From CAVTJL01 sp963735065 (GTDB lineage Bacteria > Pseudomonadota > Alphaproteobacteria > Geminicoccales > Geminicoccaceae): 64,000 bases of DNA. Location: positions 930,001 to 994,000 of the forward strand of contig CAVTJL010000004.1 in NCBI GenBank assembly GCA_963735065.1. Direction: 5' to 3'. Below, in pieces: positions 1 through 8,358 of this stretch (its first letter is position 1; each line of letters starts with the position of its first letter). The notes below the pieces were generated by a model that was not told the DNA's origin, made no database searches, and saw nothing but the letters and a program-made list of their open reading frames with translations. Position numbers and translations under genes: made by a program.

Positions 1-134
1 CGCGCAGGACGACCGACACCGGCCCCGCGGGCCGTCGGCAGCCGGCGATTTTCTCCGCTGCGGCAGCCAATTCCGTCTACCCAAAATATTAACGCCGCGC
101 TAAGGTTCCTCTCGCTGAGGGCTGAGCAACTAGG

Positions 135-174
135 CCTGTGAGCACCGCTAACACGGGGCTCACAGGTTTTTTTT
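135..174 (+). terminator. Intrinsic terminator
   Basis: A perfect 9-bp stem (135-143 with 158-166) with a 14-nt loop is followed by eight T residues at 167-174. This is a textbook Rho-independent terminator for plus-strand transcription. No plus-strand gene can be recognised in the first 134 bases, so it must end a transcript that enters from the left edge. The minus-strand permease gene stops at 222, but read on the minus strand the hairpin has no T run after it. Confidence 0.85.
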
Positions 175-221
175 GCCCAGATGTCGGCCATCCGTCGATC
201 AGCAGCCCAGAATGGGCTTGG

Positions 222-1253
222 TCAGCCCGCTGCCGCAGCGGGTCGCAGACGCTGCGCGTAGACGTTGATGACGAGCGCGGCGAGCAGGATCAGGCCACGG
301 ATCAGGATCTTGAGGAAGCTGTCGATGTCGATGTGATCGAGGCCGTTGTTGAGAACACCCAGCACGAAGAGGCCGATGATGGTGTTGGGGATACCGCCGC
401 GGCCACCGAAGAGGCTGGTGCCGCCGACGACGACGGCGGCGATCGAGTCCAGGAGAAAGTCGTCGAACTCGTTCTGCTGGGCGCTGCCGAAATAGGCGAC
501 GCCGAGCATGCCGGCCACGCCCGAGCAGACGGCACAGATGATCATGACCGAGGCGATGATCGCCTTGACGTTCACGCCCGAGTACTCGGCCGCCTCGCGA
601 TTGCCGCCGACCATGTACACATAGCGCCCGAAGCGGGTGTAGGTCAGGACGAGATGGCCGACGAGCAGGAAGAGCCCGCAGATGATGACGATCCAGGGCA
701 CGGGGCCGAGACTGCCGCTGCCGAGCGTCTTGATCAACGGCGGCACCGCATAGGCGATCTGGCCGCGCACCAGCATGGCGCCGACGCCGGCGGCGATCTG
801 CAGCATCGCCAACGTCATGATGAATGAGGGAATGCCGATCACGGTAACGCCGATCGCATTCACGCTTCCCAGGAGGAAGCAGGCGAGGAGAGCCATGATG
901 ATCGCCGCGAAGCCGGGAAGCGGCAGGTTGGCGATGTTGACGTAGGATTCCTGGAGCGTGAAGAAGGCGACGACGATGGCCGTCGCATTGGCGACGCTCG
1001 CCACGCTGAGGTCGATCTCGGCACATAGGATGACGAAGGTCAGGCCTGTGGCGATGATGCCGGCGATCGAGACCTGGCGCAGGATGTTGGCCAGATTGCC
1101 CATCGACAGGAAGGACGGGCTCATCGCGGCGAAAACGACGACGAGGAACAGCAAGGTGACGAACGGCGCGATCACCTGAAGCCGGCCGGCGAGCCAGCCC
1201 CTCAGCCTCGAGCCCCCCTTCGAGGACCCCTTCTCGACGGCCTGAGCCTTCAT
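222..1253 (-). CDS. Ribose/sugar-type ABC transporter permease
   Basis: This 343-residue inner-membrane protein belongs to the RbsC/BPD_transp_2 permease family, which forms the channel of ABC importers for ribose-like sugars and related small molecules. A basic N-terminus is followed by many hydrophobic segments. The family signature after the second hydrophobic segment is visible as GLTFVILCAEIDLSVASV near residue 75. A late GGTSLFGGRGG motif matches the conserved C-terminal loop of this family. It lies 12 bases downstream of the ATPase gene and is the last gene of a binding protein - ATPase - permease operon. The substrate cannot be read from the sequence. Confidence 0.93.
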   Translation of the reverse strand: MKAQAVEKGSSKGGSRLRGWLAGRLQVIAPFVTLLFLVVVFAAMSPSFLSMGNLANILRQVSIAGIIATGLTFVILCAEIDLSVASVANATAIVVAFFTLQESYVNIANLPLPGFAAIIMALLACFLLGSVNAIGVTVIGIPSFIMTLAMLQIAAGVGAMLVRGQIAYAVPPLIKTLGSGSLGPVPWIVIICGLFLLVGHLVLTYTRFGRYVYMVGGNREAAEYSGVNVKAIIASVMIICAVCSGVAGMLGVAYFGSAQQNEFDDFLLDSIAAVVVGGTSLFGGRGGIPNTIIGLFVLGVLNNGLDHIDIDSFLKILIRGLILLAALVINVYAQRLRPAAAAG

Positions 1254-1265
1254 GGATTCCTCATC

Positions 1266-2777
1266 TTATGCTGCAGCGAGCAGTCGGTCCTTGCTGACCG
1301 TCTCGTTGGCAAACTCGTGCGCGATGGTGCCCTTGCGCATGACCAGGATGCGATCGGCAAGCGCCAGAACCGTCTCGGGCTCGGTCGACACGACGATGAT
1401 GCCGAGCCCCTTCTCCTTGAGCCCCTTGACGATCTTGACCACATCGTCCTTGGCTCCGACATCCATGCCTCGCGTGGGCTCGGCCAGCACCAGAACGCGT
1501 GGCAGATGCGTCAGCCAGCGCGCGAGCGCCACCTTCTGCTGGTTGCCGCCGGAGAGGGTCCGGAGCGCCGGCTCGACGGAAAAGGGCCGGATCCGCAGCC
1601 GGTCGACATGCTCCTTTGCGATCGCCCGCTCGGCTGCGGGCTTCACGACAAGCCTCGAGATCCGCTCGAGAATGCTGATCGAGATGTTCTTGTAGACCGG
1701 CACGTCGGCGAAGAGCATGGCACGGCGACTTTCCGGCACGAGCGCGACGCCCGCACGCTTCGCCTTGGCCGTGCTCGTCAGCCTGATCGGCCGGCCGTCG
1801 ACCTGCACCTCGCCGTGGTCTGAGCGAAGCTTGCCGAAGAGCGCCTTGGCAAGCTCGAGCTGGCCCGAGCCCATGAAGCCATAGATGCCGAGAACCTCGC
1901 CAGCGTGCACCTCGAGCGAGACATCGTCGAACATGCCGGTGCGGCCGAGGCCCTTGGTCTGCATGACGATCGGCGTCTCGTCCCGAGGCGGCAGGCGTAT
2001 GTCTGCGCTGTAGGTCTCCTCGAGCTCGTGATGGCCGCGGCCGATCATCTGCTGGATCAGCCATGCCTTGTCGACGCTGGCGGCGTCGGCCGTGTCGATG
2101 CGCTCGCCGTTGCGGAAAACCGTCACCCGGTCCGAGACGGCCAGGATGTCGTCGAGAAAGTGCGAGATGAAGACGAAGCTCTTGCCCGTGCCCTTGAGGC
2201 GGCCAAGCACGGTGAAGAGATGCTCGATCTCAGGAGGCGAGAGCGCCGAGGTGGGCTCGTCGAGGATGATGATGCGTGCCCCGGAGAAGAGCACACGGCC
2301 AAGCTCGACCAGCTGCTGCAGGCCGAGCGGCAAAGCTCCGATGCGCGCGCCGGGGTCGACATCGATGCCCAGGCTCTTGAGATGCTCGCCGGCGACGCGC
2401 GCCATCTCGCCCCACCGCACGATGCCCATGCCGTTGGTCGGCTGGAAGCCGAGAAACACGTTCTCCGCGACCGTGAGCTCGGGGCAGATCGACAGCTCCT
2501 GGTGCACCATGCCGATGCCTGCGTCCCGCGCGTCGCGCGCCGAGCGGAAATGCACCGGTCGGCCGTCAAGGAGCATGGTGCCCTCATACTCGGCGTGCAC
2601 GCCGGCGATGATCTTCATCAGCGTGCTCTTGCCGGCGCCGTTCTCGCCGACAAGGCCATGCACCTCGCCGGCGCGCAGGGCGAAGTCGACGCCCCGAAGG
2701 GCGACAACTCCACCAAACGCCTTGGCGATGCCCGAGAGCTCGAGCAGCGGCTGGACGTTGTCACTCACCGACTGCAC
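1266..2777 (-). CDS. Sugar ABC transporter ATPase, two NBDs (RbsA/MglA type)
   Basis: This 503-residue protein has two fused nucleotide-binding domains, as in RbsA and MglA, and powers the adjacent permease. NBD1 has Walker A GENGAGKS (44-51), a divergent signature LPLGLQQLVELGRVL and Walker B IIILDEPTSAL. NBD2 has the degenerate Walker A usual in this family (GFMGSGQ), but its signature is canonical (LSGGNQQKVALARWL). The Walker B aspartate of NBD2 is replaced by alanine: LVLAEPTRG, A432, codon at 1482-1484. The GTG start directly abuts the TGA stop of the binding-protein gene (TGAGTG), so the two are translationally coupled. Confidence 0.93.
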   Translation of the reverse strand: MQSVSDNVQPLLELSGIAKAFGGVVALRGVDFALRAGEVHGLVGENGAGKSTLMKIIAGVHAEYEGTMLLDGRPVHFRSARDARDAGIGMVHQELSICPELTVAENVFLGFQPTNGMGIVRWGEMARVAGEHLKSLGIDVDPGARIGALPLGLQQLVELGRVLFSGARIIILDEPTSALSPPEIEHLFTVLGRLKGTGKSFVFISHFLDDILAVSDRVTVFRNGERIDTADAASVDKAWLIQQMIGRGHHELEETYSADIRLPPRDETPIVMQTKGLGRTGMFDDVSLEVHAGEVLGIYGFMGSGQLELAKALFGKLRSDHGEVQVDGRPIRLTSTAKAKRAGVALVPESRRAMLFADVPVYKNISISILERISRLVVKPAAERAIAKEHVDRLRIRPFSVEPALRTLSGGNQQKVALARWLTHLPRVLVLAEPTRGMDVGAKDDVVKIVKGLKEKGLGIIVVSTEPETVLALADRILVMRKGTIAHEFANETVSKDRLLAAA

Positions 2778-3821
2778 TCAGATGAGGAAATGATCCTCCA
2801 TCCAGAGCATCCCCGGCCCGTTGGCCGCGGTGACGACCGGCCCGTCCGCGATCACGTGCTTCGGAATGCCGCCCTTGCCCGTCTTCTCGCCGGCGACGAC
2901 CGCCGCCACGCCGGCAACGATGGAGCCGCCATGGATTCGGCAGGAGGGGTTGCGGCAGGTGGCGTACATACGGCCATCGAGAACCGCCTCGATCGCCGGC
3001 GGCATGGCATCGCAGCCGCCGATCTTGATGCTCGTGCGCCCGCGCGCCTTCATGACGTTGTAGGCGGCGAGCGCCATGTCGTCATTGTGGAAGTAGGCGG
3101 CGTCGATCTCGGGATACTTGGTCAGCAGCGAGTCCCAGATGCGGGCCGCCTTGGTGACGTCCCAGTCGGCCGGTTGGGTATCGAGCACCTTGATGTTCGG
3201 GTACTTCTTGACCACCGATTCGAAGCCGCGAGCGCGGCCCTGAGCGCCGGTATGGCCGAGCGCGCCCTGGGTCATGACGATGTTGCCCTTGCCGCCGATC
3301 GCATCGACCAGCGCTTGGGTCACCGAGCTGCCCATGAACTCGTTGTCGGGGGCGATGAAGCTGTGGATGTCGATCTGATCGAGCGGTGCGATCAGCGTGT
3401 CCATGTCCATCACCGGGATGCCGGCGTCGATCATCTTCTTGACGGGATCGGTCAGCGTGCCGATGCCGAACGCCTGTATCGCGACGAAATCCCACTTCTG
3501 CGAGGCCATGTTGTCGATGGCGACGCGCTGCTTGGTGGCGCTGAGCTCGCCGTCGAACCACGTGACCTCGACGTTGAAGAGCTTGCCCCAATACTCGGCA
3601 GCACGCTTGCCCTGGGCGCACCAGGTGGCCTGGAGCCCGGCGTTGGAGAAAGCCGCCTTCAGCGGGGTCTTGGCCTTCATCATGTCCGCCGACATCTCGG
3701 CGGCGACGGCCGCGTTGACGCCAAGGCCGCCGAAGAGCGCGCCGGCGGCGGCCGTTGATGTCGTGGCCTTCCTGATGAAGTCGCGCCGGGTCTCCGGCGA
3801 CGTGTCACCTTTGCTCGTCAT
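2778..3821 (-). CDS. Periplasmic sugar-binding protein of the ABC importer, Tat-type signal
   Basis: This 347-residue solute-binding protein is of the periplasmic-binding-protein 4 (RbsB-like) fold and delivers ligand to the permease and ATPase encoded next to it. The N-terminus carries a twin-arginine motif, RRDFIRKA at residues 12-19, then a hydrophobic Ala/Gly-rich stretch ending near VAAE. It is therefore probably exported folded by the Tat system. The mature part shows the alternating pattern of two Rossmann-like lobes, with hinge segments such as AAYFHNDDMALAAYNVMKA. It is the first gene of the operon. The ligand is unknown. Confidence 0.9.
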   Translation of the reverse strand: MTSKGDTSPETRRDFIRKATTSTAAAGALFGGLGVNAAVAAEMSADMMKAKTPLKAAFSNAGLQATWCAQGKRAAEYWGKLFNVEVTWFDGELSATKQRVAIDNMASQKWDFVAIQAFGIGTLTDPVKKMIDAGIPVMDMDTLIAPLDQIDIHSFIAPDNEFMGSSVTQALVDAIGGKGNIVMTQGALGHTGAQGRARGFESVVKKYPNIKVLDTQPADWDVTKAARIWDSLLTKYPEIDAAYFHNDDMALAAYNVMKARGRTSIKIGGCDAMPPAIEAVLDGRMYATCRNPSCRIHGGSIVAGVAAVVAGEKTGKGGIPKHVIADGPVVTAANGPGMLWMEDHFLI

Positions 3822-4002
3822 ACGTGCACTCCCTGATTACCGGCCCCAACCACGGACCGCCATTGTCGACCTCTGTTTCCCAGGACGCTGGCAGCTTGGC
3901 AATCCCCTTGACAGACCGCCGTCCACTGCGCCCGGCCAAATCGGCGGGCCGATCGCGATGAGGCTCTGCTCGAGGGATGCCTGATGAGCCGCGGGCGGAT
4001 GG

Positions 4003-5028
4003 TCAGGGCGGCAAGGGGCAATCGTGATGCATGAGCCCCGTCGACTTGAGCTCGTCCCAGAGCGCCACGGGGATCCGGGTCGTCATGAGCTCGTGGTTCT
4101 TCGAGACCTCCTCGGGCCGGACGGCGCCCGGAATGATCGATGCGACCGTGTCCAAGCCCAGCGGAAACTGGATCGCAGCAGCGGCCAGAGGCACGCCGTG
4201 ACGCCCGCACACCTCCTCGATCCGCCTCACCCGCTCCAGGATCTCAGGCGGTGCCGGCTTGTAGTTGTACTTGGCGCCAGGCACAGGACCGGTCGCGAGA
4301 ATGCCCGAGTTGAAGGGACCGCCCAGGAGGAACGAGAAGCCCTTCTTCTGGGCGAGCGGCAGGAGATCGTCGAGACCCGCCTGCTCGAGCAGCGTGTAGC
4401 GGCCGGCCAGCAGAAAGACGTCGGGATCGCAGTCGGTGGCGAAGCGGATGCAAGGCTCGGTCTCGTTGACGCCCATGCCCAGAGCCCGGATCACCTTTTG
4501 CGAGCGCAGCTCTGCTAGCGCCCGGAAGGCCCCCTCGACAGCCTCCTTGTACCGCTGCTCGTAAGCCTCGCGTGTGCCGTGCGTCCAGATGTCGACGTCG
4601 TGGATCAGAGCGATGTCGATGCGCTCGATCCCGAGCCGCTGGATGCTATGCTCGATCTCCCGCATCGTGCCATCGTAGGAGTAGTCGAACACCGTCTGGA
4701 AGTTGAGGCCTCCGGTCCATTGGCCACGGTCGATAGCTTCCGGTGGACGCGGATCGAGCCATCGACCGACCTTGGTCGACAGGACATAGCTGTCCCGCGG
4801 ATGGGTCCGCAGCACGTGGCCGAAGCGGTGCTCGGAGAGGCCGTGACCGTAGAGGGGCGACGTGTCGAACAGACGGGCCCCACTCTCGTAGGCGGCCTCG
4901 AGCGTCGCATAGGCTCGCGCGTTCGGGATAAGCTCGTAGAGGTCGCCGAGCGGCGCCCCACCCAGTCCCAGAACGGGCACTGAAAGCCCGGTCCGACCGA
5001 TCGTACGCTTGGCCAGCTCTGCGCCCAT
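4003..5028 (-). CDS. Aldo/keto reductase (sugar/pyridoxal dehydrogenase-like)
   Basis: This 341-residue cytosolic oxidoreductase belongs to the aldo/keto reductase superfamily, in the branch containing D-threo-aldose (L-fucose/galactose) 1-dehydrogenases and pyridoxal 4-dehydrogenase. The expected catalytic tetrad is visible. Asp and Tyr lie in LFDTSPLYGHGLSEHRFG, Lys in VLSTKVGRW and His in ALIHDVDIW. The C-terminal cofactor-binding loop (ASIIPGAVRPEEV) is also present. It lies about 180 bp upstream of the ABC operon on the same strand. A role in oxidising the imported sugar is plausible but inferred only from position. Confidence 0.88.
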   Translation of the reverse strand: MGAELAKRTIGRTGLSVPVLGLGGAPLGDLYELIPNARAYATLEAAYESGARLFDTSPLYGHGLSEHRFGHVLRTHPRDSYVLSTKVGRWLDPRPPEAIDRGQWTGGLNFQTVFDYSYDGTMREIEHSIQRLGIERIDIALIHDVDIWTHGTREAYEQRYKEAVEGAFRALAELRSQKVIRALGMGVNETEPCIRFATDCDPDVFLLAGRYTLLEQAGLDDLLPLAQKKGFSFLLGGPFNSGILATGPVPGAKYNYKPAPPEILERVRRIEEVCGRHGVPLAAAAIQFPLGLDTVASIIPGAVRPEEVSKNHELMTTRIPVALWDELKSTGLMHHDCPLPP

Positions 5029-5244
5029 CGTTGCCTCCCGATCAGGTCCGCGAGCTCTCCTCGCGTCGATCTCGACGCTATGAGAGCCAGGGAGGCCTTA
5101 CCGCGTCGCGGTCGCCCTCACAATCCCGCACGGAAGGGAACAGGCTGTCGGCGGCGCCCTGGTGCAGACCTGCTGCTCGCGATGACGCCGACCGCAGGTA
5201 GCCACCAACCTCCACGGACATCCGCGCCACGCCGCGCTGGATGG

Positions 5245-5646
5245 TCAACCGTGCTCGTGCCGTACCGTGACCTCAAGATGCGGCTCATAATAGAGCGTCA
5301 TCCCATTGTCGAACGTGACGAACTTGAAGCCCGACACGTCTTCTCCGGCCGCCGTCACATGGCTGCTCGCATTACCTTCCGCGACAATGCTGGCGTCAGT
5401 GGTCAACGCCAGGTTGCGGAGATTCGAGTCGTTGAAGACGACGACCTCACCGTTCGCGTCCTGGATGAGATCGCTCAGCGACAGGTCGAGTCGATGCCAC
5501 GCTGGCTCCGTGCCACCGCCAAGCGGACCGGGCTCGACGGAACCGCTACTGACGTCCATCCCGTCCCCACTACGGATCCCGTGCAGCATCGGATCCATCA
5601 TCGCGTCTCTGGCTGATGCACCCTTCGGCATGGCTCTACTCGTCAA
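5245..5646 (-). CDS. Hypothetical protein, small acidic
   Basis: This is an open frame of 133 codons with good codon use and no recognisable family. The N-terminal third is Met/Gly/Ser-rich and probably unstructured. The rest is acidic and beta-rich, with phrases such as ANGEVVVFNDSNLRNLAL and FVTFDNGMTLYYEPHLEVTV that resemble repeats of secreted beta-roll or RTX-like proteins. No signal peptide is visible. It stands alone between two genes on the same strand with over 200 bp on each side. An actual start further downstream is possible. Confidence 0.5.
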   Translation of the reverse strand: MTSRAMPKGASARDAMMDPMLHGIRSGDGMDVSSGSVEPGPLGGGTEPAWHRLDLSLSDLIQDANGEVVVFNDSNLRNLALTTDASIVAEGNASSHVTAAGEDVSGFKFVTFDNGMTLYYEPHLEVTVRHEHG

Positions 5647-5866
5647 CGAGTGGTCCCAAGCTTCTCCGGCGCCATGGCTTTTCGACCATCGCTCACAGGC
5701 CGGGTTAGCTCTGTGCTACCACCATCGGATAACGCAGGTAACGTTAACAAGCTCCTAACACAAGCGGCGTCGCGACGGCCCTTCAGTCGATGTCCGCGGA
5801 AAGCACCTCCTCTGGTACCCTGCTATGCTGCCCAACCGGCTCGACCTGACGCCTCCGTCCGGGCGC

Positions 5867-7354
5867 CTAAGCGGCAGGCGCGAGCCGCAAACCGGCCCGG
5901 AGCTTGCGGAACGGAAGACGGCGAGGATCGGCAACCACCAGCCCCGGAGCTTCCACGACGAGGATCTGATCGGCCAAAGCGGCAAAGTCCGCACGGAAGT
6001 GCACCGAGCTCTTCAGCGCCAGGATCCGTGCAGAGTTGGGCTCGACGCCGAGGTGGCGGAGCATTGCCTGGTCCGCGGCCTGAATGCGGCGCGTCGCGGC
6101 GAGGATGGTGACTCCCGGAGCCGACCGAACGCGAAGCGCCGCCATGGCCCCAAGATCCATCGCGTTGCCGCCGTAGAAGGGGCCGGTCGCCTTGAAGCGC
6201 CCGTCGCCAAGGCTGACGACATCGAGGTCCAGCACCAGCGGCAGCGTGCCGTCAGCCCCGGACCGCCCCCCCACGGGGTGATCGCGAAGGGTGGCCCCGA
6301 CGCCCGCGCGGTGCGCCGCCGCGGCGAGCCCCGGGTCGCAAAGCAGCGCCAGGACTGCCCCCTCGGCCTGGGCCTCGATGAGCGCGGCCAGCAGACCCGT
6401 GGTGTCGCCCGTGCCCCCGCCTCCCGGGTTGTCCTGGGTGTCCGCAAGCACGAAGGGGCGCCCGCGCCAGGCCGACTGGGCGTGCCGTACAGCCTCGAGA
6501 GGCTTCCACAGCTTTCCCGCAAAGCGCGGCTCGGCCTCGGCATAGTTGAGGGCAAGACTGTCCGCAGCGCGGCGTACCGCCTCCGCGTCCGCGCCGTAGG
6601 CGAGGATCGAGGCCCCGCAGCATGGTGTGTCGGCGGCGGGAAACCCCATCGCGATCGAGACGCTGCCGCCCAATTCCCCCTCGAGCCTCGCCGCCTCCGC
6701 ATAGAGGCTGCGCGAGGGCTCCAGGTCGGTGCATTGCCAGGGCAGCGGCACGAGAAAATCGCCGCACCGGAAAGCCTTGGCCAGCCGCTCGCCGCTCAGG
6801 CGACGGTCGAGCAGCGGAAGGCAACGCGCCCCGGTCTCCGCCATGTCGACATGAGGGTAGGTCCGGTAGGCCACGAGCGCGTCGGTGAGCTCGACCATCG
6901 CCGCAGACACGTTGGCATGCAGGTCCAGGGCGGCGACGATCGGCACGGCGTCGCCCACGAGGGCACGGCAGCGACGCAGGAGCTCGCCTTCGCCATCGTC
7001 GAGATGCTCGGTGACCATCGCGCCGTGGAGATCGAGGAAGATGCCGTCAACGGGGAGCGCCGCCCGGAGATCATCCAGCAGCCATCCGACGATCCGCTCA
7101 TAGGCGTCCTCGGTGGTGAAGCCCGACGGCCCGGCGTTGGCCCAGACCAGCGGCACGAGCTCGTGACCGGCGCGGCCGGCAGCTTCCAGGAACCCCGATA
7201 GGGCGAGATTGATGCCTCGAGGTCGGGTGAGCAGGGCGTCCCCGCGCAACAGCTCGGGCCAGCCGTCTGCCTCGGCGAAGCGGTCGAACGTCGCCTTGTC
7301 GGGCGAGAAGGTGTTGGTCTCGTGATGGAGGCCGCCTACCGCGATGCGCGCCAT
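5867..7354 (-). CDS. M81 family metallopeptidase (MlrC-like)
   Basis: This 495-residue protein matches the M81 family, named for MlrC of microcystin degradation but common in proteobacteria, where it probably hydrolyses small peptides or amides. The N-terminal signature GGLHHETNTFSP is present. Candidate zinc ligands lie in FLDLHGAMVTE, ALDLHANVS and TYPHVDMAETG. The second conserved block ADTQDNPGGGGTGDTTGLL is intact. Its length is typical of the family and it has no signal peptide. It is followed 25 bp upstream on the strand by speE, so the two may share a transcript. The natural substrate is unknown. Confidence 0.9.
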   Translation of the reverse strand: MARIAVGGLHHETNTFSPDKATFDRFAEADGWPELLRGDALLTRPRGINLALSGFLEAAGRAGHELVPLVWANAGPSGFTTEDAYERIVGWLLDDLRAALPVDGIFLDLHGAMVTEHLDDGEGELLRRCRALVGDAVPIVAALDLHANVSAAMVELTDALVAYRTYPHVDMAETGARCLPLLDRRLSGERLAKAFRCGDFLVPLPWQCTDLEPSRSLYAEAARLEGELGGSVSIAMGFPAADTPCCGASILAYGADAEAVRRAADSLALNYAEAEPRFAGKLWKPLEAVRHAQSAWRGRPFVLADTQDNPGGGGTGDTTGLLAALIEAQAEGAVLALLCDPGLAAAAHRAGVGATLRDHPVGGRSGADGTLPLVLDLDVVSLGDGRFKATGPFYGGNAMDLGAMAALRVRSAPGVTILAATRRIQAADQAMLRHLGVEPNSARILALKSSVHFRADFAALADQILVVEAPGLVVADPRRLPFRKLRAGLRLAPAA

Positions 7355-7379
7355 GCCTCTTCCCCGCTCTCCAGCGTCG

Positions 7380-8231
7380 TCAATGGCCGACGCGCTCGAT
7401 CAACCAGGCAGGATGGGCGAACGCAGCGACATGCACCTCCGGGGTGTAGTAGCGGAGACCTGCCGGCACGTGGCGCACGGCGATGGTCTCCGCGCTCGCC
7501 ACCCGCCGAGCCGGATCATCGGACGCCCAACCGAGCGCCATGCTGCCACCCACATAGGTCGGAACGGCCGCGAAGTAGTAGCTCACATCGCTGAACCCAG
7601 CGGCCGCCTGCCGGCGCTGCGTGTCGACCAGCTCGTCAGACCGAACGGCGGGATTTCCAGACTGAGTGACAAGGATCCCCCCCGGACGAAGGACGCGGCG
7701 GCAACCCCGATAAAAATCCTCGGTAAACAGCACCGCCCCGGGTCCGATGGGATCGGTGGAGTCGACGACGACCACGTCGTAGCGCTCCTCCGTCTCGGCG
7801 ACGTAGCGGGCCCCGTCGGCGATCGTGAGACGAACGCGCGGATCGTCGAATGCGCCCTCCGAGAGAGTAGGTAGGTACTTGCGGCAGAAATCGACGACTC
7901 CGGCATCGATCTCGACCTGGGTGATCTGACGGATGCCCGGGTGCTTCAGGGCCTCCCTCAGGGAGCCCCCATCACCGCCGCCGATAATGAGAAGATCCCT
8001 CACCGATCCATGCGCCAGCACGGGCGTATGCACGAGCATCTCGTGATAGACGAACTCATCCCCTGTCGTCGTCTGCACGACACCATCGAGAGCCAGCACG
8101 CGGCCCCAGGCGAAGCTCTCGAAGACGATCAGGTCCTGATGCTCGGTCTTCGCGTGATAGAGCACCTCCCGCACCCGGAGACGTTGCGCCCAGTCGCCGT
8201 GCAGGGTCTCCTCGAACCATTCCATGAGCAT
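7380..8231 (-). CDS. speE: Spermidine synthase (polyamine aminopropyltransferase)
   Basis: This 283-residue cytosolic enzyme transfers the aminopropyl group of decarboxylated S-adenosylmethionine to putrescine. Family hallmarks are all visible: the opening WFEETLHGDWAQRLRV, the gatekeeping loop EFVYHEMLVH, the nucleotide-binding glycine loop LIIGGGDGGSLREALKH, and the catalytic segment VVVDSTDPIGPGAVLF with its aspartates. The length matches bacterial SpeE. The M81 peptidase gene starts 25 bp downstream of its stop. No S-adenosylmethionine decarboxylase gene lies nearby. Confidence 0.95.
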   Translation of the reverse strand: MLMEWFEETLHGDWAQRLRVREVLYHAKTEHQDLIVFESFAWGRVLALDGVVQTTTGDEFVYHEMLVHTPVLAHGSVRDLLIIGGGDGGSLREALKHPGIRQITQVEIDAGVVDFCRKYLPTLSEGAFDDPRVRLTIADGARYVAETEERYDVVVVDSTDPIGPGAVLFTEDFYRGCRRVLRPGGILVTQSGNPAVRSDELVDTQRRQAAAGFSDVSYYFAAVPTYVGGSMALGWASDDPARRVASAETIAVRHVPAGLRYYTPEVHVAAFAHPAWLIERVGH

Positions 8232-8358
8232 CCGCCGAAAGGTAGGTTTGCCTTCTTACCCGACTCGGCCCCGAGGGCATTTGGGTGCCCTGAAGACGGT
8301 CAGACGCTCAGCGCCCGTGCCGGGCGCCGAACAGCCGCGTCGCGCAGCGACAAACTTC

